Positions 24,001-30,759 of a DNA stretch of 64,000 bases are shown here, one piece after another (position 1 is the first letter of the stretch; the number at the start of each line of letters is the position of its first letter). The DNA is from Liolophura sinensis (taxonomy: Eukaryota > Mollusca > Polyplacophora > Chitonida > Chitonidae). Where the stretch lies: assembly GCF_032854445.1 (NCBI RefSeq), contig NC_088300.1:71462984-71526983 (forward strand), in the 5' to 3' direction. A program made the position numbers and the translations under genes. The notes below the pieces were generated by a model. That model worked only from the letters and a program-made list of their open reading frames with translations, was not told the origin of the DNA and did no database searches.

Positions 24001-24033
24001 AAAATATTTGAGGAACAGTTTGATCAGCCCTAG
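2..24033 (+). CDS. EPS8: EPS8-family protein, C-terminal 548 residues (12 exons; 5' part outside window)
   Basis: Epidermal growth factor receptor kinase substrate 8. In studied animals it caps and bundles actin filaments, links to ABI1/SOS1 for Rac signalling and works at tips of microvilli, filopodia and stereocilia. Joined exons are 2-87, 503-671, 1638-1819, 6713-6835, 7426-7501, 7947-8063, 12538-12718, 18545-18694, 19954-20116, 20479-20614, 21814-21973 and 23930-24033. All junctions keep phase and give 1647 nt, 548 codons plus TAG. Order of parts: a PPYMPRFYNGW motif after the PTB region, SH3 (about 186-241 of this partial protein), an Asn run, a proline-rich stretch, a capping helix (DLHDELQARM), the SAM-like effector fold, and two Leu/Arg-rich helices at the end. 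The PTB domain must lie left of the window. Vertebrate EPS8L paralogues cannot be told apart from EPS8 here, since one invertebrate gene is expected. Confidence 0.95.
88..502 (+). other. EPS8 intron, no notable content
   Basis: Between donor CAG|gtattc and acceptor tgtgtcag|GGAG. AT-rich single-copy-looking sequence. A 66-residue open frame here has no family resemblance, and I see no repeat. Confidence 0.8.
503..671 (+). CDS. EPS8: EPS8 exon with PPYMPRFYNGW motif
   Basis: Begins with G completing Arg, then EQWRGSVPPYMPRFYNGWQP. The PPY-PRF-NGW-P block is a recognisable EPS8 family signature. 169 nt, ending in phase 0 at AAG|gtgagg. The tail (ARDK, with MNQAVVAQMAQIRHRNELDL before it) looks helical and polar. 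Confidence 0.93.
672..1637 (+). other. EPS8 intron containing a MITE-like element
   Basis: 966 bp intron. More than half of it is the inverted-repeat element at 831-1358. The rest is AT-rich with no further structure seen. Confidence 0.8.
831..1358. mobile_element. MITE-like element with terminal inverted repeats
   Basis: The left end reads TAGAAGTATGCAACTTCCCT and the right end reads AGGGAAGTTGCATACTTCTA, an almost exact inverted copy. A second, gapped block of similarity follows (CTCCACGGCAC against GTGCCATGGAG). Both ends carry TA, which suggests a TA target duplication as in Tc1/mariner-type MITEs. No transposase frame is inside, so it is non-autonomous. The superfamily is an inference. 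Confidence 0.65.
1638..1819 (+). CDS. EPS8: EPS8 exon, linker with YPPVEERFPRPY and PTPPPG
   Basis: Acceptor ttttcag|GCA; phase 0 in, phase 2 out (GATAG|gtgtgg). Encodes AANQVLSYPPVEERF, then RDDPIENF and RLPTPPPGALGG. This is a charged, proline-containing linker between the PTB and SH3 domains. It is assigned from frame continuity on both sides plus the PxP content. The linker is poorly conserved in the family. Confidence 0.88.
2498..2995. repeat. Minisatellite, 10 copies of a 50-bp unit
   Basis: The unit starts TGAACATAGATTCTGCCATC and ends GGATATAGGATAC. There are ten copies, two of which lack one A. Two unit types are present: 'TGCC...ATATAC' (copies 1, 3, 4, 6, 7, 8, 10) and 'TTCC...ACACAC' (copies 2, 5, 9). 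Confidence 0.95.
4276..4940. repeat. Minisatellite, about 18 copies of a 37-bp unit
   Basis: The unit core is ATAGATGCCCCGGTCACACA followed by AGCCGTTGTTCAAAAC. The left copies vary (CACTCGAG, CGCAAGAG, TTGTACAAAA). The right copies are almost identical, so homogenisation is polar. Confidence 0.95.
6713..6835 (+). CDS. EPS8: EPS8 exon leading into SH3
   Basis: Acceptor gttgtag|A completes Arg. The protein reads NKRIHDDRGIIPSSSQTSMR, then RDDAQLLFARDLKARGA. I placed the donor at AA|gtaggt rather than after the in-frame TAG, because only this choice (AA + A) gives Lys and joins in frame to VYEVV of the SH3 domain. 123 nt. Confidence 0.9.
6836..7425 (+). other. EPS8 intron ending in a SINE
   Basis: 590 bp, containing a 21-base A run near 7105-7125 and a SINE at 7236-7407 whose tail almost touches the next exon. 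Nothing else seen. Confidence 0.8.
7236..7407 (+). mobile_element. SINE family 1, 5'-truncated copy
   Basis: Carries the shared block GGTCTGTCAGCAACCTGCGG, then GGCCGCCGTCGTATAAGTGA, then TTGAGTACGACGCAAAACACC and (AAAT)n. The tRNA-like head is missing. The 3' tail lies 18 bp before the splice acceptor at 7426. Confidence 0.9.
7426..7501 (+). CDS. EPS8: EPS8 exon, first half of SH3 domain
   Basis: AA+A gives Lys, then VYEVVHRRQGKNAKELTVDE and GDILE|gtaatt. This is the RT-loop half of an SH3 fold: the ALYDY equivalent is VYEVV, followed by the ELTVDEGDILE strand. 76 nt, phase 0 out. Confidence 0.95.
7502..7946 (+). other. EPS8 intron inside the SH3 domain, no notable content
   Basis: 445 bp of AT-rich sequence. 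No repeat or RNA gene seen. Confidence 0.8.
7947..8063 (+). CDS. EPS8: EPS8 exon, second half of SH3 domain
   Basis: Acceptor tactgcag|GTT. Reads VLEDTRNWWRLRNYLGEVGH, then APYTILREYKDEDNGYDDR. The WW pair, G-VG and AP residues mark the SH3 core. 117 nt, phase 0 on both sides. The acidic tail follows the domain. Confidence 0.96.
8225..8480 (+). mobile_element. SINE family 1, near full-length copy
   Basis: Starts GGGGCCCCTGTGGCCAAGG, a degenerate tRNA-like head. Then come GACCCAGAAGCCTCCCACCA, TCTGCCACAACCTGCGGATG, GTACGGCATAAGAAACCAAT and (AAAT)n. Confidence 0.88.
8725..9138 (+). mobile_element. Two tandem copies of a ~210-bp MITE
   Basis: Copy 1 is about 8725-8945 and copy 2 about 8955-9138. 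Each begins near TCCTCAACCTTTTTGCATATG, carries AATTTGATTT and TTCAGGGCTTT inside, and ends near AAAAGGTTGATGAATTACAG, an inverted match to the start. Other copies lie at 17050-17261, 52771-52984 and 53066-53279. Confidence 0.8.
9262..9340 (+). repeat. Short pyrimidine-rich tandem repeat (about 3 copies)
   Basis: GTCTGTGTCCCTTATGAATC, GTCTGTGTTCCTTATGGATC and GTCTGTGTCCCTTATAGATT follow each other at about 27-bp spacing. They run into the strong polypyrimidine tract of the candidate exon at 9357. Confidence 0.85.
9357..9425 (+). other. EPS8: Candidate in-frame cassette exon of EPS8 (69 nt)
   Basis: An excellent acceptor (TCTGTCTCTCTTTTCTAG) is followed by 23 open codons, YEFPLIKIVNGFGTNLNIES then DDW, and a donor TGG|gtgtat. 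The length is a multiple of three. The phase-0 ends match both the SH3 exon ending at 8063 and the exon starting at 12538, so inclusion would not change the frame. The next in-frame codons after the donor soon reach TAG. No homologue is recognised and the donor is only moderate, so it may be a chance exon-like stretch. Confidence 0.35.
10266..10348. repeat. Decayed 20-bp tandem repeat
   Basis: About four copies of CGCCAACTTAGTCATCAACC. Looser echoes (AGTCATC, CCAACTTAGTCATTAG) occur from about 10,030 to 10,420, so an older and longer array is likely. Confidence 0.75.
11113..11330 (+). mobile_element. SINE family 1 copy with internal 3' deletion
   Basis: Has the head (TTTGCCAGCGAGGCACAATA), the B-box-like GAGTTCAAGTCTAGC, and CAGCCTGCGGATGGTCGTG. 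It then jumps from CCATAATG to ACACCAATTAAATAAATAAG, losing the GCCGTCGTATAAGTG segment. Confidence 0.85.
12538..12718 (+). CDS. EPS8: EPS8 exon, polar linker with Asn run
   Basis: Acceptor tggctcag|ATG in phase 0. Encodes MPERNFEAEQLHKRTDSGGY, then a Ser/Pro/Gln-rich part with five Asn codons (AAC repeats) and GRR, ending AGAG|gtgaat in phase 1. G + AG from the next exon gives Glu. A second open frame overlaps but does not match the phase of its neighbours. Confidence 0.9.
14456..14488. repeat. TA/TG microsatellite
   Basis: A run of TATATA with interspersed TATG and TGTG steps inside an EPS8 intron. Confidence 0.9.
15163..15186. repeat. AAT trinucleotide microsatellite
   Basis: About seven AAT/ATA units in a row inside an EPS8 intron. 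Confidence 0.9.
17050..17261 (+). mobile_element. MITE copy (same family as 8725-9138)
   Basis: Begins CAAATTCCTCACCTTTTTTT, shares GACTAATTTCAGGGCTTT and AATATAATTTTGTGTG inside, and ends AAAAAGGTTGAAGGTTTGCAG. It is more decayed than the copies at 53 kb. Confidence 0.7.
18545..18694 (+). CDS. EPS8: EPS8 exon, proline-rich SH3/IRSp53-ligand-type region
   Basis: G + AG gives Glu, then DDWPVERRPTPPPAAPVPEP and PPPPTVITPLYDNPPASPKP. Poly-proline cores of this kind in EPS8 bind SH3 proteins such as ABI1 and IRSp53 (family knowledge). The exon ends AATC|gtaagt, a perfect donor. 150 nt, phase 1 to 1. Confidence 0.95.
18695..19953 (+). other. EPS8 intron with a SINE of family 2
   Basis: 1.26 kb. 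The SINE at 19216-19526 takes up about a quarter; the rest is AT-rich without visible structure. Confidence 0.8.
19216..19526 (+). mobile_element. SINE family 2 copy
   Basis: Head TGGTGGCCTAATGGTTTGGA resembles a tRNA A-box region. Middle: AGGCGGGGTGTCATGTCAGG. Tail: TATGATTGAAAAATTGTTAAG then TACGAAGTGAAAACTCAAGCATTC. It matches the copy at 44301-44652 in its body and tail. Confidence 0.75.
19954..20116 (+). CDS. EPS8: EPS8 exon, capping helix and start of effector domain
   Basis: C + AT gives His, then DDKKDDLHDELQARMSHILI, QNKSRFANRDVRITQHSS and PEEVTEWLIGKQFSA. The amphipathic helix (DELQARMSHIL) corresponds to the segment that caps actin barbed ends in EPS8. 'PEEVTEWL' starts the SAM-like effector fold. 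Ends GCCAC|gtaaga, phase 2. Confidence 0.96.
20117..20478 (+). other. EPS8 intron, no notable content
   Basis: 362 bp between GCCAC|gtaaga and gctcacag|AGCT. Nothing recognised. Confidence 0.8.
20479..20614 (+). CDS. EPS8: EPS8 exon, effector (SAM-like) domain
   Basis: AC + A gives Thr, then AVNEYREYTGADMFNLKRQE, MERHLGREEGARLDSQLKVQ and RNISG. The 'TGA-MFNL-R-E' and 'EGARLDSQL-VQ' blocks align with the EPS8 effector domain that binds and bundles actin. Ends GGA|gtaagt in phase 0. Confidence 0.96.
20938..21672 (-). repeat. 0.7 kb interspersed repeat, copy 1
   Basis: The reverse complement matches 61375-62050 over most of its length. Shared blocks include TTGCGGG-CGTGTGCAAAT, AGATGAC-TTTCAAACA, ACTTTAACAC, CATCCCGAGAATGC and TATAGGTCAACT. 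The low end folds back on itself: 20940-20970 pairs with 21038-21068 (TTGTTTCGTA against TACGAAACAA). It is a non-autonomous element, class unknown. Confidence 0.7.
21700..21775 (+). mobile_element. SINE family 1, 3' end only
   Basis: TTACCGCCATCATCGTATAA, then TTCTTGAGTATGGTG, then CCAATCAAATAAATAAATC. It ends 38 bp before the EPS8 exon at 21814. Confidence 0.85.
21814..21973 (+). CDS. EPS8: EPS8 exon, C-terminal helix and Pro-rich spacer
   Basis: Acceptor ctctgtcag|TAT, phase 0. YATKSAAELKAILQRRKEWS aligns with the ELQEIMRRRQEK-type helix near the end of EPS8 proteins. It is followed by DSGGADPQTQDRL and a Pro-rich spacer (GNPPTFSPGPLPDLS). Ends GAAG|gtaagg in phase 1. Confidence 0.93.
21974..23929 (+). 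other. Last EPS8 intron, no clear elements
   Basis: 1.96 kb AT-rich intron. Has a T run at 23461-23475. Open frames of up to 86 codons show no family resemblance. Confidence 0.75.
23930..24033 (+). CDS. EPS8: EPS8 last exon with stop codon
   Basis: G + CT gives Ala, then DSEELMGSLPANTLRDMLRR and QRQKIFEEQFDQP followed by TAG at 24031-24033. A second Leu/Arg-rich helix (LRDMLRRQRQKI) repeats the character of the one in the preceding exon. The protein ends here with no further in-frame coding. Confidence 0.93.
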
Positions 24034-24380
24034 GCAACCTAAAACCAGGACTAAAAGAAGAAGTGAAAAAGGACTGTTTATGGGCCGACCTGGTGCAAAA
24101 CTTTTGAAGCCTATAATCAATTGTATTTGGAGTTTTCTTATGATTGTACAATCACTGTATGATTTGAAAAGCAAGTATGTATCATATTTTTTCTTTGTTT
24201 TACTTTTTGATTTTATGATTTAACATGGCTTGCAGGTTGAAACTAATACCAGTAGCACAATTTTGTTACTACGCATAACTTGTTTATCCTATGGAAACAT
24301 TTAGTTAATTTAGCTGGGAAGTCTTTTCTATGTTGGTTGTGATATTGAGGTAAATAAAGTGTTTATTTTTACATCAACAA
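24034..24380 (+). other. EPS8: EPS8 3' UTR (short form)
   Basis: Sequence after the TAG down to just past the first AATAAA. The end is inferred from the signal at 24353 plus following T-rich sequence. A longer UTR using signals near 27.4-27.6 kb cannot be excluded. Confidence 0.55.
24353..24358 (+). promoter_or_regulatory. Polyadenylation signal AATAAA
   Basis: AATAAA followed by T-rich TGTTTATTTTTAC, 320 bp after the EPS8 stop codon. It is the first plausible signal in the correct orientation. Confidence 0.55.
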
Positions 24381-26275
24381 ACTCTAGACACATATAACTA
24401 GTCAGTGCTGTTTGTATATAAAGGCACTGTGTAGCCTATATTATAATGTGAAATGGTAGTGAACAAATACAATGAAGCTTCAGTTAAATGATAATTTTTT
24501 TACTGATATGTCTCAATCCAGTTGCGGTAGGGGAGATATATTTGTTTCTGCTGTTCACTGAGTAACTTTGCCTTCTGAACTAAAGGACCAGTCTTGATGC
24601 TTACTGACACTGCACTTAAAAACTGAAACTCAAAATATTTGTTCATGGATATGTTGACATTGCAGCAGGCAGTAACTGTATCTAGGTGTACCTGTACTAC
24701 ATCCTGCTGGGCAGAATGTATTAGACTAATTTGGTTTGAAGCATAATGACAAGGGTCTTAAGAACTGAACTTTTGGAGTGGGTATTATATCTGTCCTGGA
24801 CAATCATTATCATACTGTGAAGCATACTAATAATATAATGGCAGGTGGTGGACATTTAAGGTACCATTTACTGATTGTAAGGTTTATATAATATGTGATA
24901 GGTGAAATATGCTTCATATTGATAGAAGTTTATTTGGTGGTGAGGGGGGAGGGGGGGATAGTGCTGAAGTTTTTATTTTGGATAAAATCAATTCATTGAC
25001 AGTGAGATCACCATTCAAAGAAATTCAAGCTGTTGGAGGTCATTTTGGACACTATAGCTGTAGCAGACTTCCCCATATGTAGACATATTTTGGAAGAGGA
25101 CTGAAAGTGATAAGCTTTTAAGAATGTAACGAGACTCGAACTGCAGGTTTAACATACATGCATGTGTACATATATTATAGTTGTTACAATTTCTGACAAA
25201 GTCACACTCGTTGACGAATTTGTAACAGTACACAAAAGAGGTGGATTTGTCTTAATTTTAAGAAAGTCAAGAGATGAGACATTTGTATGCAATGTTTGGA
25301 ATACTATAGTGCCTATATACAAGATCAACACTCTTATTGCATATAAACAAGTATTTATTGAACTAATCAAAATTTACTGATTTGGTGTTTTGTATTTTGT
25401 GTTTTCATATACATTAATGATGAATTTACAATGAATAACCTGATAGACATTTTCAACTTTACAGTTGCTGTGAAATGATTTTCAAGAATAAATATGTCGT
25501 TTTGTTGCAAATTTCCATGGTTAATACTTGACACTAAACGGTCAGCATACTCCCAACATATTCTGTGATTGAATGTAATAACCATTTTATAGATATATTT
25601 ATATATATTTAGCTCATTTTACTTATTTCTTCCATGGCTGTCACCTTTTGCGATGAACAGTGGTGGTGGTTTTGTTTATTAAGAGTATCAATTTGTGTAA
25701 CTAATAGAAGAGCCAAGTCTACTCTTTAAGCTGTTGATGTGTTGGTCAGTGAGACGTCTGCAGTCACACTTTCACAAATACTTCCCTCGTGCGCGACAGA
25801 ATGAAGTTGTGGAAGTCAAGTGATCTATGGATTGTTTATTTCTCAATGGTTGCCATACAGTGGTATGGTTCGTCAGCAAGAACAAGAAAGGTACTTGTTT
25901 GGGTATTCTGGACTGCCAACGTTTACAGGAGTTGTCTCCCTTTTTAGAGAACTGGAAAACTTTTTAAGATCTGTGTCAGACAGCCATATATATAGATGTA
26001 CATAAATAGACATTGATAAAAAAATTAAAAATAGTGTTTACAGAATATGTACAATAGATTTGATACTCCACACACTGCTTGAAGTCCTTTTGTAAATTTT
26101 GTTTGAGGAATACTTTAAATCAAAACCTTCAATCAACACAGTATAGTTAATAGTTGGGTTTAAATTTATACCATTGTGATTACAAACCTTGCGTCCATTT
26201 CAGTATTTCCCAGAATTGTCAAATGTCTAATGAAGCAGTACAACTTTTTTATCATATGTGCTATTGCCAGTTATC

Positions 26276-26380
26276 TCCACTTGGGTTTTCTCCCATCATA
26301 ATGTTGGCCGCCATCATATAAGTGAAATGTTCTTGAGTATGGCGTAAAACACCAATCAAATAAATAAATAAATAAATAAA
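26276..26380 (+). mobile_element. SINE family 1, 3' fragment
   Basis: CTCCCATCATAATGTTGGCC, GCCATCATATAAGTGAAATG, then GAGTATGGCGTAAAACACCA and about six AAAT units. Confidence 0.9.
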
Positions 26381-26478
26381 TATCTGCACCTGATCAACGT
26401 CAGATGTGCAGGAGCTGTTTGTTATTGACTTGTGAACGTGAAGATCTGATGAAATACCTATGTGATCTCCAAGCTTGT

Positions 26479-26675
26479 CTGGTGAAACTTATTACTCCAG
26501 TGCATGTCTTGCCTGGTGAAACTTGTTACTCCAGTGCATGTCTTGCCTGGTGAAACTTGTTACTCCAGTGCATGTCTTGCCTGGTGAAACTTGTTACTCC
26601 AGTGCATGTCTTGCCTGGTGAAACTTGATACTCCAGTGCATGTCTTGCCTGGTGAAACTTGTTACTCCAGTGCAT
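26479..26675. repeat. Minisatellite, about 6 copies of a 34-bp unit
   Basis: The unit is CTGGTGAAACTTGTTACTCC followed by AGTGCATGTCTTGC. The copies are nearly identical; one has TTGATACTCC and the first has TTATTACTCC. Confidence 0.95.
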
Positions 26676-27116
26676 GTATTTTGAGAAGTGAAGCTGCTAC
26701 TTTTACTTGTATGTGTAATGTATTGATCAGTCATGATTGGTGTAAAGTTTGACCTCCTTAAAACAGAACGGAACTCACCAGATGGACTGGAAGTATACAT
26801 GTAGGTGTATCGTTTGATCTATTTGTTGACATGTCATTGGGCTACAACAGTGAATCGCTGGGTAGCAATTTGGCTTCCATTATTTTGTGTATGGATAATG
26901 ATGTTGAAATCTCTTAATTTTTTCTCAGTTCAATAATGAAACCAGCTTTTGTTGTAGATTATTGTTTTTCTGTTATTATAAGGAATTTTGCAACAACAAA
27001 AAAGCATTAATGAAGATTTACAGTACAAATATTAATATGTATTTTCTCCGTTCTTGATGGAGTGAGCTGCATTGGTTCTCTTCAGCATTCATGTAGGCCT
27101 ATTGCTTGTTTGTCAT

Positions 27117-27270
27117 TTTTTTTTTTTTTTTAATTGGTGTTTTACGCTGTACTCAAGAATATTTCACTTATACGACGGCGGCCAGCATTATGGTGGGTGG
27201 AAACCGGGCACAGCCCGGGGAAATCCCATGACCATCCACAGGTTGCTGGCAGACCTTCCCACGTACTTGA
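27117..27270 (-). mobile_element. SINE family 1, 5'-truncated copy (minus strand)
   Basis: A T run then AATTGGTGTTTTACGCTGTA, ACGACGGCGGCCAGCATTAT and GGTTGCTGGCAGACCTTCCC. This is the reverse complement of the family 1 3' half. Confidence 0.9.
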
Positions 27271-27410
27271 AATACTGATAATGGACACGAATATTTTTTA
27301 TATAAATTGCTGGACCCGATAGATCATCTAGGATAAACAAATTTTTGTCTATTATTATGTTACTTTAAGATGTCAAACATATCCTATTTTAATTGATGAT
27401 CACAAGTCCC

Positions 27411-27592
27411 AATAAAGTCTAGGTTTGATGTTTGTTGATTTTTAAGAGAGAGATAATGTCTCTTTTCACCAGCTGAAATTTCTTCCAACTGTAACAAATC
27501 CAGTCCAATTATCGCTATTTTGATGGCTTATTTCTATGCACACTTACTAACCTTTTCACACAATTGTTTTCTTTTCACAGATGTTTAATAAA
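27411..27592 (+). promoter_or_regulatory. Two distal plus-strand polyadenylation signals
   Basis: AATAAA at 27411-27416 and 27587-27592. The second lies only 6 bp after a good-looking acceptor (TTGTTTTCTTTTCACAG at 27564-27580). They could serve a long EPS8 UTR or an untranslated terminal exon, or be chance. Confidence 0.25.
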
Positions 27593-28410
27593 GACTGTTG
27601 AATGATGATCAACTGGCTTGTTTCTTATTCATGGCTGGCTATGTAAGCCTACTTGTCTGTGTAACATGAGACTTTGAACCCATGAAAATATGGTGACGAA
27701 AATGATTTACAACTGCGTAACAAAGTCACACTCGGCAATCTTTACAGTATAATAATAGTTGTGACAGTATATTAATTTTGGCCTTCCTTATGGATTTAAT
27801 GGCAAGACCTTAGCACTATCTAATTAAAGAGTAATATCTGTGTTTGACACTGTCAAGCATTCTGCTTTATTTTGGTTTTTTATCATATCACATGACCTAC
27901 ATTACACTACTTACATTATGCAGTTTTACAAACTGCTCAATCAGGTGAGCTACCAGTATTCTCTGAATACCTTCTTGATTTGTGTTTGACCAGTATAAAT
28001 AGTAGGTTGCATGAGTTCTTGGGCATGGTGGGCTTTATGCACCATAGGCTAGCTTGGTAATGTTTGATACATGCACCAGTCACAATGAGGTGAAACCAAG
28101 TTTATCCACTTTTGGAAGAAATTTCTCTGAAATTTTGATGTGGATTGTCGTCTCATGTAGCGGTACATTGACAAGCGATTCCAACATTGAACACATTAAT
28201 TTGTACTTGGGGATGGGATAAAGCTAAGTTTAGTGTCATTGCATCATGAAGCACACCTTAGAATGAAAATATTTGATTGCAGTTCATGGAGTCAAAATAT
28301 TCAACAGAATAAATAAGTGTAGTTTTCGTCGGGCTTTACATTTATGCTCTTTTTTTTTTTCACTCCAAATGCTTATGACAAGATATTGATACTATCTTCA
28401 TGTAATACCT

Positions 28411-28499
28411 TGTATACCGTTTTGTCAGGTGACCCATGTCGTATACCGTTTTGTCAGGTGACCCATGTCGTATACCATTTTTGTCAGGTGACCCATGTA
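28411..28499. repeat. Three copies of a 29-bp repeat
   Basis: The unit is GTATACCGTTTTGTCAGGTG followed by ACCCATGTC. The third copy has one extra T. Confidence 0.95.
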
Positions 28500-28876
28500 C
28501 TTTATTTTAGTAATCCTTTACTCATGTGTAAAAAGAGTAATTCCAACATCCAGTGTCATGATTAAAGTTGGAAAAACTTCCTGTGCCATCAGAGTTCCTA
28601 GACTCTGATAGTATGGTCCACAAAGCCCATCTCAGAAGTGTTTGAATACGTTTTTACCCAACAGCTTTGATGTTGTGAACTATAATCATACAGTAGAGAG
28701 CTTAGGTGGTTTGTGACAAAAGCTAGCCTTGTACATGTACATATACATGTGGTCTGATCAGGACGCCACAGAATTGTCGTCATGACCCCGCGTCAACCAC
28801 TGTCAATAGTGCTACACATGTAGCAGATATAATGGATAATGCAGGATAAAAATGCTTTCCCAAGGATAATATCAGT

Positions 28877-28882
28877 TTTATT
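28877..28882 (-). promoter_or_regulatory. Polyadenylation signal AATAAA for plastin
   Basis: Minus-strand AATAAA, 1.7 kb after the plastin stop and the nearest exact signal I found. A further one lies at 27866-27871. Confidence 0.45.
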
Positions 28883-29577
28883 CCAAAAATTGTTCAACAG
28901 CAGATAAAGCCCATGGAAGTGGCTGGTCCAATCATGTGTAAGAAAAGCTGGTAAAGAAATAAATGTACAAATTTCTTAATGTGTTCACATGATCAAGCAT
29001 GTCAGAGACGTGGCCCCACAGTGGAATATTGATAGATAGATAAATACACATACATATATAGCCACAGAGTAGTAGAATGCAGCAAGCACAGAGGGTATGA
29101 TGCGAATGTGACTTGTAAAAATACAAATGGCGAAACAAAAAAGCCATTTCACAAGACTACATACATCAATAAGCAAATAAACTAATTTACACTGGCAAAG
29201 GTTGCTCACACTTTTGTCTAAATATACATCAGATTTGATGACATCTAGTATTAAAGCAAGAAAAGATTTTTCCAGGAATATATGTCTAAAGAACTGCCTT
29301 CTACAAACTCTAGAAAGGCCTGTTCTCTCCCAAGTGAAGGAATGATAGTAGGTGACTGCATATCAAGGCAATATATCACAAGCATTAATAAGAATTAACC
29401 AAATTCACTAATGAATCAATATATTATAAAGAAGATAGTCCCAAGTTTGTCATCAAATAAGCAAGTATCTACAGGTTAGTCAGTTTTGGCCTGCTTACAT
29501 CATCAACAATAACAAAATCATAAACACAATGATAATCATAATACAAGTTACTCTGGGTAAAAACAAATTTATGGATC

Positions 29578-29922
29578 TGGTCCCTTGTTGCACAGGAATG
29601 GCAGCACATGCTGGTCCCTTGTTGCACAGGAATAGCAGCATAGGCTGGTCCCTTGTTGCACAGGAATGGCAGCGTATGCTGGTCCCTTGCTGCACAGGAA
29701 TGGCAGCACATGCTGGTCCCTTGCTGCACAGGAATAGCAGCATAAGCTGGTCCCTTGTTGCACAGGAATGGCAGCGTATGCTGGTCCCTTGCTGCACAGG
29801 AATAGCAGCATAAGCTGGTCCCTTGTTGCACAGGAATGGCATGGCAGCGAATGCTGGTCCCTTGCTGCACAGGAATAGCAACAAATGCTGGTTTCTTGTT
29901 GAACAGGAATAGCAGCAAATGC
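29578..29922. repeat. Minisatellite, 10 copies of a 34-bp unit
   Basis: The unit is TGGTCCCTTGTTGCACAGGA followed by ATGGCAGCACATGC, with variants (TTGC/CTGC, GGC/AGC, CACATGC/CATAAGC). One copy has a 5-bp insertion. On the minus strand the unit has no stop codon in any frame, so three overlapping frames of 128-157 codons are open. No protein family is recognised. Confidence 0.95.
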
Positions 29923-30544
29923 CGGTCTACTTCTGATTTCATCTGAAGTTAACATGGCTGACAGTTGTGAAAGAATATTATTTTGCTACATTTTACTACT
30001 GCACTTTTCTTGTATTCTTGTAAAACATAGCACCACATGCTTGCCTTGCGTATACCTGCCATAGAGGCACAGATGTATGCATCGAAAACACAGACATTAA
30101 CAATATCGAAACTTTGTGGAAACAATTTGTGCTTTACATGCACCTGTACATGCCATATTATAACTCTTAAACTAAAATAGAAATCTCACAATAGAAGATT
30201 TTCTCCAAGATTAAATGGATGAAATCATAAGCAAACAAATTAATACTAAACATGAAACAAACAACTGAAAAAATCGCATGAATTCCTCTACTCCAGCACT
30301 TGTTAAAATGTACGACAACCTGGCTCTGTCTAGTTATAAATTTGTTCATTCACTCTCTGCTGGACACTTTACATGGACAAGTATAGATAAAAATATGTCT
30401 AAAGTGCTTCTACCTTCCACACATGTACAGTAGTTTTTAATCTAACACCTACAGATTTTGTCTTATTGGGGCAGAGACAGATGCCAGCAAGAGGGAGCCC
30501 AATCTTCAGTTTCTAAACAAACTGTTCTGTTTAAAAGTTCTGAC

Positions 30545-30600
30545 ATTTCCAGGGCCAATGGAACACACGAGTTCAAATCCAGCTTTGGTCCCAGTGCATG
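30545..30600 (+). repeat. Possible SINE B-box remnant
   Basis: GGGCCAATGGAACACACGAG then TTCAAATCCAGC resembles the B-box part of the tRNA-like heads in this window. It lies just downstream of the plastin stop codon, in its 3' UTR. Short and uncertain. Confidence 0.3.
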
Positions 30601-30609
30601 ACTCTCCAT

Positions 30610-30759
30610 TTATGCCGACAGGTCTTTCATCATAAGACAAGCAAATATGGTCATGATCATTTTAGGTTTCACTTCCACAATATCCTCTGGCAAAGCGTAC
30701 ACCCTGGCTCCGATTTTCCTAGCTATTGAGATTGCATACTTGGCATTGCTGAGTTTTTC
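30610..30759 (-). CDS. PLS: Plastin last exon, end of CH4
   Basis: [20 protein letters not shown] then [20 protein letters not shown] and CLMMKDLSA*. The [21 protein letters not shown] block is a hallmark of plastins. The last residues (MMKDLSA) differ from the short basic tails common in vertebrates. Phase 0 in. Confidence 0.98.
   Translation of the reverse strand, partial: EKLSNAKYAISIARKIGARVYALPEDIVEVKPKMIMTIFACLMMKDLSA

Larger units (their letters stand above)
24381..28876. other. Intergenic region between convergent EPS8 and plastin
   Basis: Contains two SINE fragments (26276-26380, 27117-27270), a 34-bp array (26479-26675), a 29-bp triplicate (28411-28499) and two more AATAAA signals on the plus strand (27411, 27587). 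No gene recognised on either strand. Confidence 0.7.
28877..30609 (-). other. PLS: Plastin 3' UTR (inferred extent)
   Basis: Runs from the TAA at 30610-30612 to the first clear minus-strand AATAAA (TTTATT on the plus strand at 28877-28882). It includes the 34-bp array at 29578-29922. The length of 1.7 kb is an inference. Confidence 0.45.

Noticed and set aside
29469-29942. 157-codon minus-strand frame as a protein gene
   Set aside because: It is mostly a 34-bp minisatellite open in all three frames, has no splice or family evidence, and lies where the plastin 3' UTR is expected. Kept only as a finding.
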